Positions 4,189-5,665 of a stretch of DNA of 5,665 bases are shown here, in pieces. The notes below the pieces were generated by a model. It worked only from the letters and a program-made list of their open reading frames with translations. It was not told where the DNA came from and did not search any database. Source of the stretch: JAAFHS01 sp031396505 (lineage in GTDB: Bacteria > Pseudomonadota > Alphaproteobacteria > Rhodobacterales > Rhodobacteraceae); NCBI GenBank assembly GCA_031396505.1, contig JANNKX010000258.1, forward strand, positions 1-5,665. Direction: 5' to 3'. The position numbers and the translations under genes were made by a program. Numbering within the stretch: the first letter of the stretch is position 1; every line of letters starts with the position of its first letter.

Positions 4189-5665
4189 CTACTCCGCCGC
4201 CTCCATATAGCTTTCCAGTGGCGGGCAGGTGCACACCAGATTGCGGTCGCCGTACACGTTGTCCACCCGGCCCACGGGGGGCCAGTACTTGTCCACCCGG
4301 AACGCGCCCGGCGGAAAGCAGCCCGCCTCACGCGTATAGGCGCGGTCCCAGTCGGCGACCAGATCATTCACCGTATGCGGCGCGTGCCGCAGCGGGCTGT
4401 CCTCGGTGCTGATCTCACCCTTTTCCACCGCCGCAATTTCCGCCCGGATCGCCAGAAGTGCTGTGATAAAGCGGTCAATCTCGGCCTTCGTCTCGGATTC
4501 CGTCGGCTCCACCATCAGCGTGCCCGACACTGGCCAGCTCATCGTTGGTGCGTGAAAGCCGTTGTCGATCAACCGCTTGGCAATGTCATCGACCGTCACA
4601 CCCACCTCGGCAAAGGGCCGGGTGTCCAGAATGCACTCATGCGCGACCCGCCCCTTGTTGCCCATGAACAGGATCGGATAGGCCCCCGCCACCCGCGCCG
4701 CGATATAATTCGCGTTCAGGATCGCCACGCGCGTCGCCTGCGTCAGTCCCGCCCCGCCCATCATCAGGCAATAGGCCCAGGATATCAGCAGGATGGACGC
4801 ACTGCCAAAGGGTGCCGCACTGACAGGCCCTTCGGTCCCGCCGGTTTCCGGATGCCCCGGAAGGTAAGGTGCCAGATGCGCCTTCACACCAATCGGCCCC
4901 ATCCCGGGGCCCCCGCCGCCATGCGGAATGGCGAACGTCTTGTGCAGGTTCAGGTGGCTCACGTCCGACCCAATCTCGCCCGGTTTCACCAACCCCACCA
5001 GCGCATTCAGGTTCGCACCGTCCAGATACACCTGCCCGCCGTGGTCATGCGTGATCTTGCAGATTTCCTTCACCGTTTCCTCGAACACCCCATGCGTCGA
5101 CGGATAGGTGATCATACAGGCGGCCAGCTTGTCGCCCGCCGCCGCTGCCTTGGCGCGGAAATCGTCAAGGTCAACATCGCCGTTCGGGGCCGACCCCACC
5201 ACCACAACCTGCATGCCCGCCATCTGCGCCGATGCCGGGTTCGTGCCATGCGCCGACACCGGGATCAGGCAGATATCGCGGGCGATATCGCCCCGGCTGC
5301 GGTGGTAGGCCGCAATCGTCAACAACCCCGCATATTCGCCCTGCGCGCCGGAATTCGGCTGCATCGACATCGCGTCATAGCCTGTGACCTCGCACAGTTT
5401 CGCCGCCAGATCATCAATCGCCTCTTTATACCCCAGCATCTGATCAGCCGGCGCAAAGGGGTGGATCGAACTGAACTCCGGCCATGTGATCGGCATCATT
5501 TCCGCCGCCGCGTTCAGCTTCATGGTGCAGGACCCCAAGGGGATCATCGCGCGATCAAGGGCCAGATCGCGGTCCGACAGGCGGCGCATATAGCGCATCA
5601 TTTCCGACTCCGCCCGGTTCATGTGGAACACCGGATGCGTCAGATATTCGGTCGTGCGCAATTGC
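4189..5665 (-). CDS. gcvP: Glycine dehydrogenase (decarboxylating), P-protein, C-terminal half; 5' end beyond window
   Basis: P-protein of the glycine cleavage system: it decarboxylates glycine with PLP and passes aminomethyl to the lipoyl arm of GcvH. The roughly 491 residues here match the second half of single-chain GcvP (E. coli 957 residues), from TEYLTHPVF to the C-terminus. The frame stays open at the right edge, so this is a gene cut by the window, not a start. Landmarks: IPLGSCTMKLNAAAEM, MQPNSGAQGEYAGLL, SAHGTNPASAQMAGMQ, YPSTHGVFEETV, QVYLDGANLNA, then HLNLHKTF, whose Lys (codon 4939-4941) should bind PLP, and the glycine-rich loop HGGGGPGMGPIG. The C-terminus GDRNLVCTCPP is also typical. 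A Leu (codon 4786-4788) replaces the Pro of the ILPISW segment in E. coli GcvP; this may be lineage-typical. Regulation cannot be seen because the promoter is outside the window. Confidence 0.95.
   Translation of the reverse strand, partial: QLRTTEYLTHPVFHMNRAESEMMRYMRRLSDRDLALDRAMIPLGSCTMKLNAAAEMMPITWPEFSSIHPFAPADQMLGYKEAIDDLAAKLCEVTGYDAMSMQPNSGAQGEYAGLLTIAAYHRSRGDIARDICLIPVSAHGTNPASAQMAGMQVVVVGSAPNGDVDLDDFRAKAAAAGDKLAACMITYPSTHGVFEETVKEICKITHDHGGQVYLDGANLNALVGLVKPGEIGSDVSHLNLHKTFAIPHGGGGPGMGPIGVKAHLAPYLPGHPETGGTEGPVSAAPFGSASILLISWAYCLMMGGAGLTQATRVAILNANYIAARVAGAYPILFMGNKGRVAHECILDTRPFAEVGVTVDDIAKRLIDNGFHAPTMSWPVSGTLMVEPTESETKAEIDRFITALLAIRAEIAAVEKGEISTEDSPLRHAPHTVNDLVADWDRAYTREAGCFPPGAFRVDKYWPPVGRVDNVYGDRNLVCTCPPLESYMEAAE

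Noticed and set aside
3405..4367. A 320-codon open frame on the minus strand opposite the YbfF-type gene
   Set aside because: It lies antisense to a clear homologue, reads as low-complexity Arg/Gly/Gln-rich sequence and crosses the gcvP end; it is a by-product of high GC content.
4786..4788. Leu in place of Pro in the GcvP ILPISW segment as a damaging change
   Set aside because: The rest of the protein is fully conserved, and this substitution may be normal in alphaproteobacteria; I cannot check.

Overview
The window looks like alphaproteobacterial DNA, most likely from the Rhodobacterales (Roseobacter/Paracoccaceae group). It is GC-rich with strong G/C third-position bias, genes are tightly packed, and it carries a DUF817 membrane protein, a divergent PspA/IM30 protein next to a YiaA/B-type protein, and a single-chain GcvP. 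The taxon is an inference; no rRNA or marker phylogeny is available here.

Left end (1-337): a breakpoint. The minus strand of the first ~70 bases encodes what reads as the last ~22 residues of serine hydroxymethyltransferase (GlyA), with no glyA body behind it. At about 62-80 this abuts, on the plus strand, the C-terminal half of a KptA/Tpt1 RNA 2'-phosphotransferase that has lost its N-terminal half. Both are probably remnants. A DUF817 integral membrane protein (334-1218, +) follows with a 4-nt overlap. Its stop codon lies inside a strong hairpin that also serves as the terminator of the convergent operon.

Centre (1229-3323, all minus strand): a compact four-gene block. In transcription order it holds an unrecognised small protein with a C-terminal membrane anchor, a TetR-family repressor, a PspA/IM30-like membrane-stress protein, and a two-helix YiaA/B-type membrane protein. 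Four copies of one palindrome, TGAAC-N3-GTTCA, lie only in its intergenic gaps: one upstream of the TetR gene and three in the 93-bp gap before pspA, one of which overlaps a recognisable -35 box. This strongly suggests a self-regulating TetR switch over an envelope-stress module, in place of the classical PspF/sigma-54 control. It is the most interesting part of the window.

Right end: a YbfF-type alpha/beta-hydrolase (3411-4181, +) is divergent from the four-gene block and converges, with only 7 bp between stop codons, on the C-terminal half of gcvP, the glycine cleavage P-protein (4189 to beyond the window edge, -). GlyA and GcvP are metabolically linked through glycine and one-carbon metabolism, so the glyA remnant may reflect a local rearrangement of glycine genes.

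No tRNA, rRNA, CRISPR array, insertion sequence or transposase was seen. Apart from the 93-bp and 87-bp promoter gaps, the window is essentially all coding.
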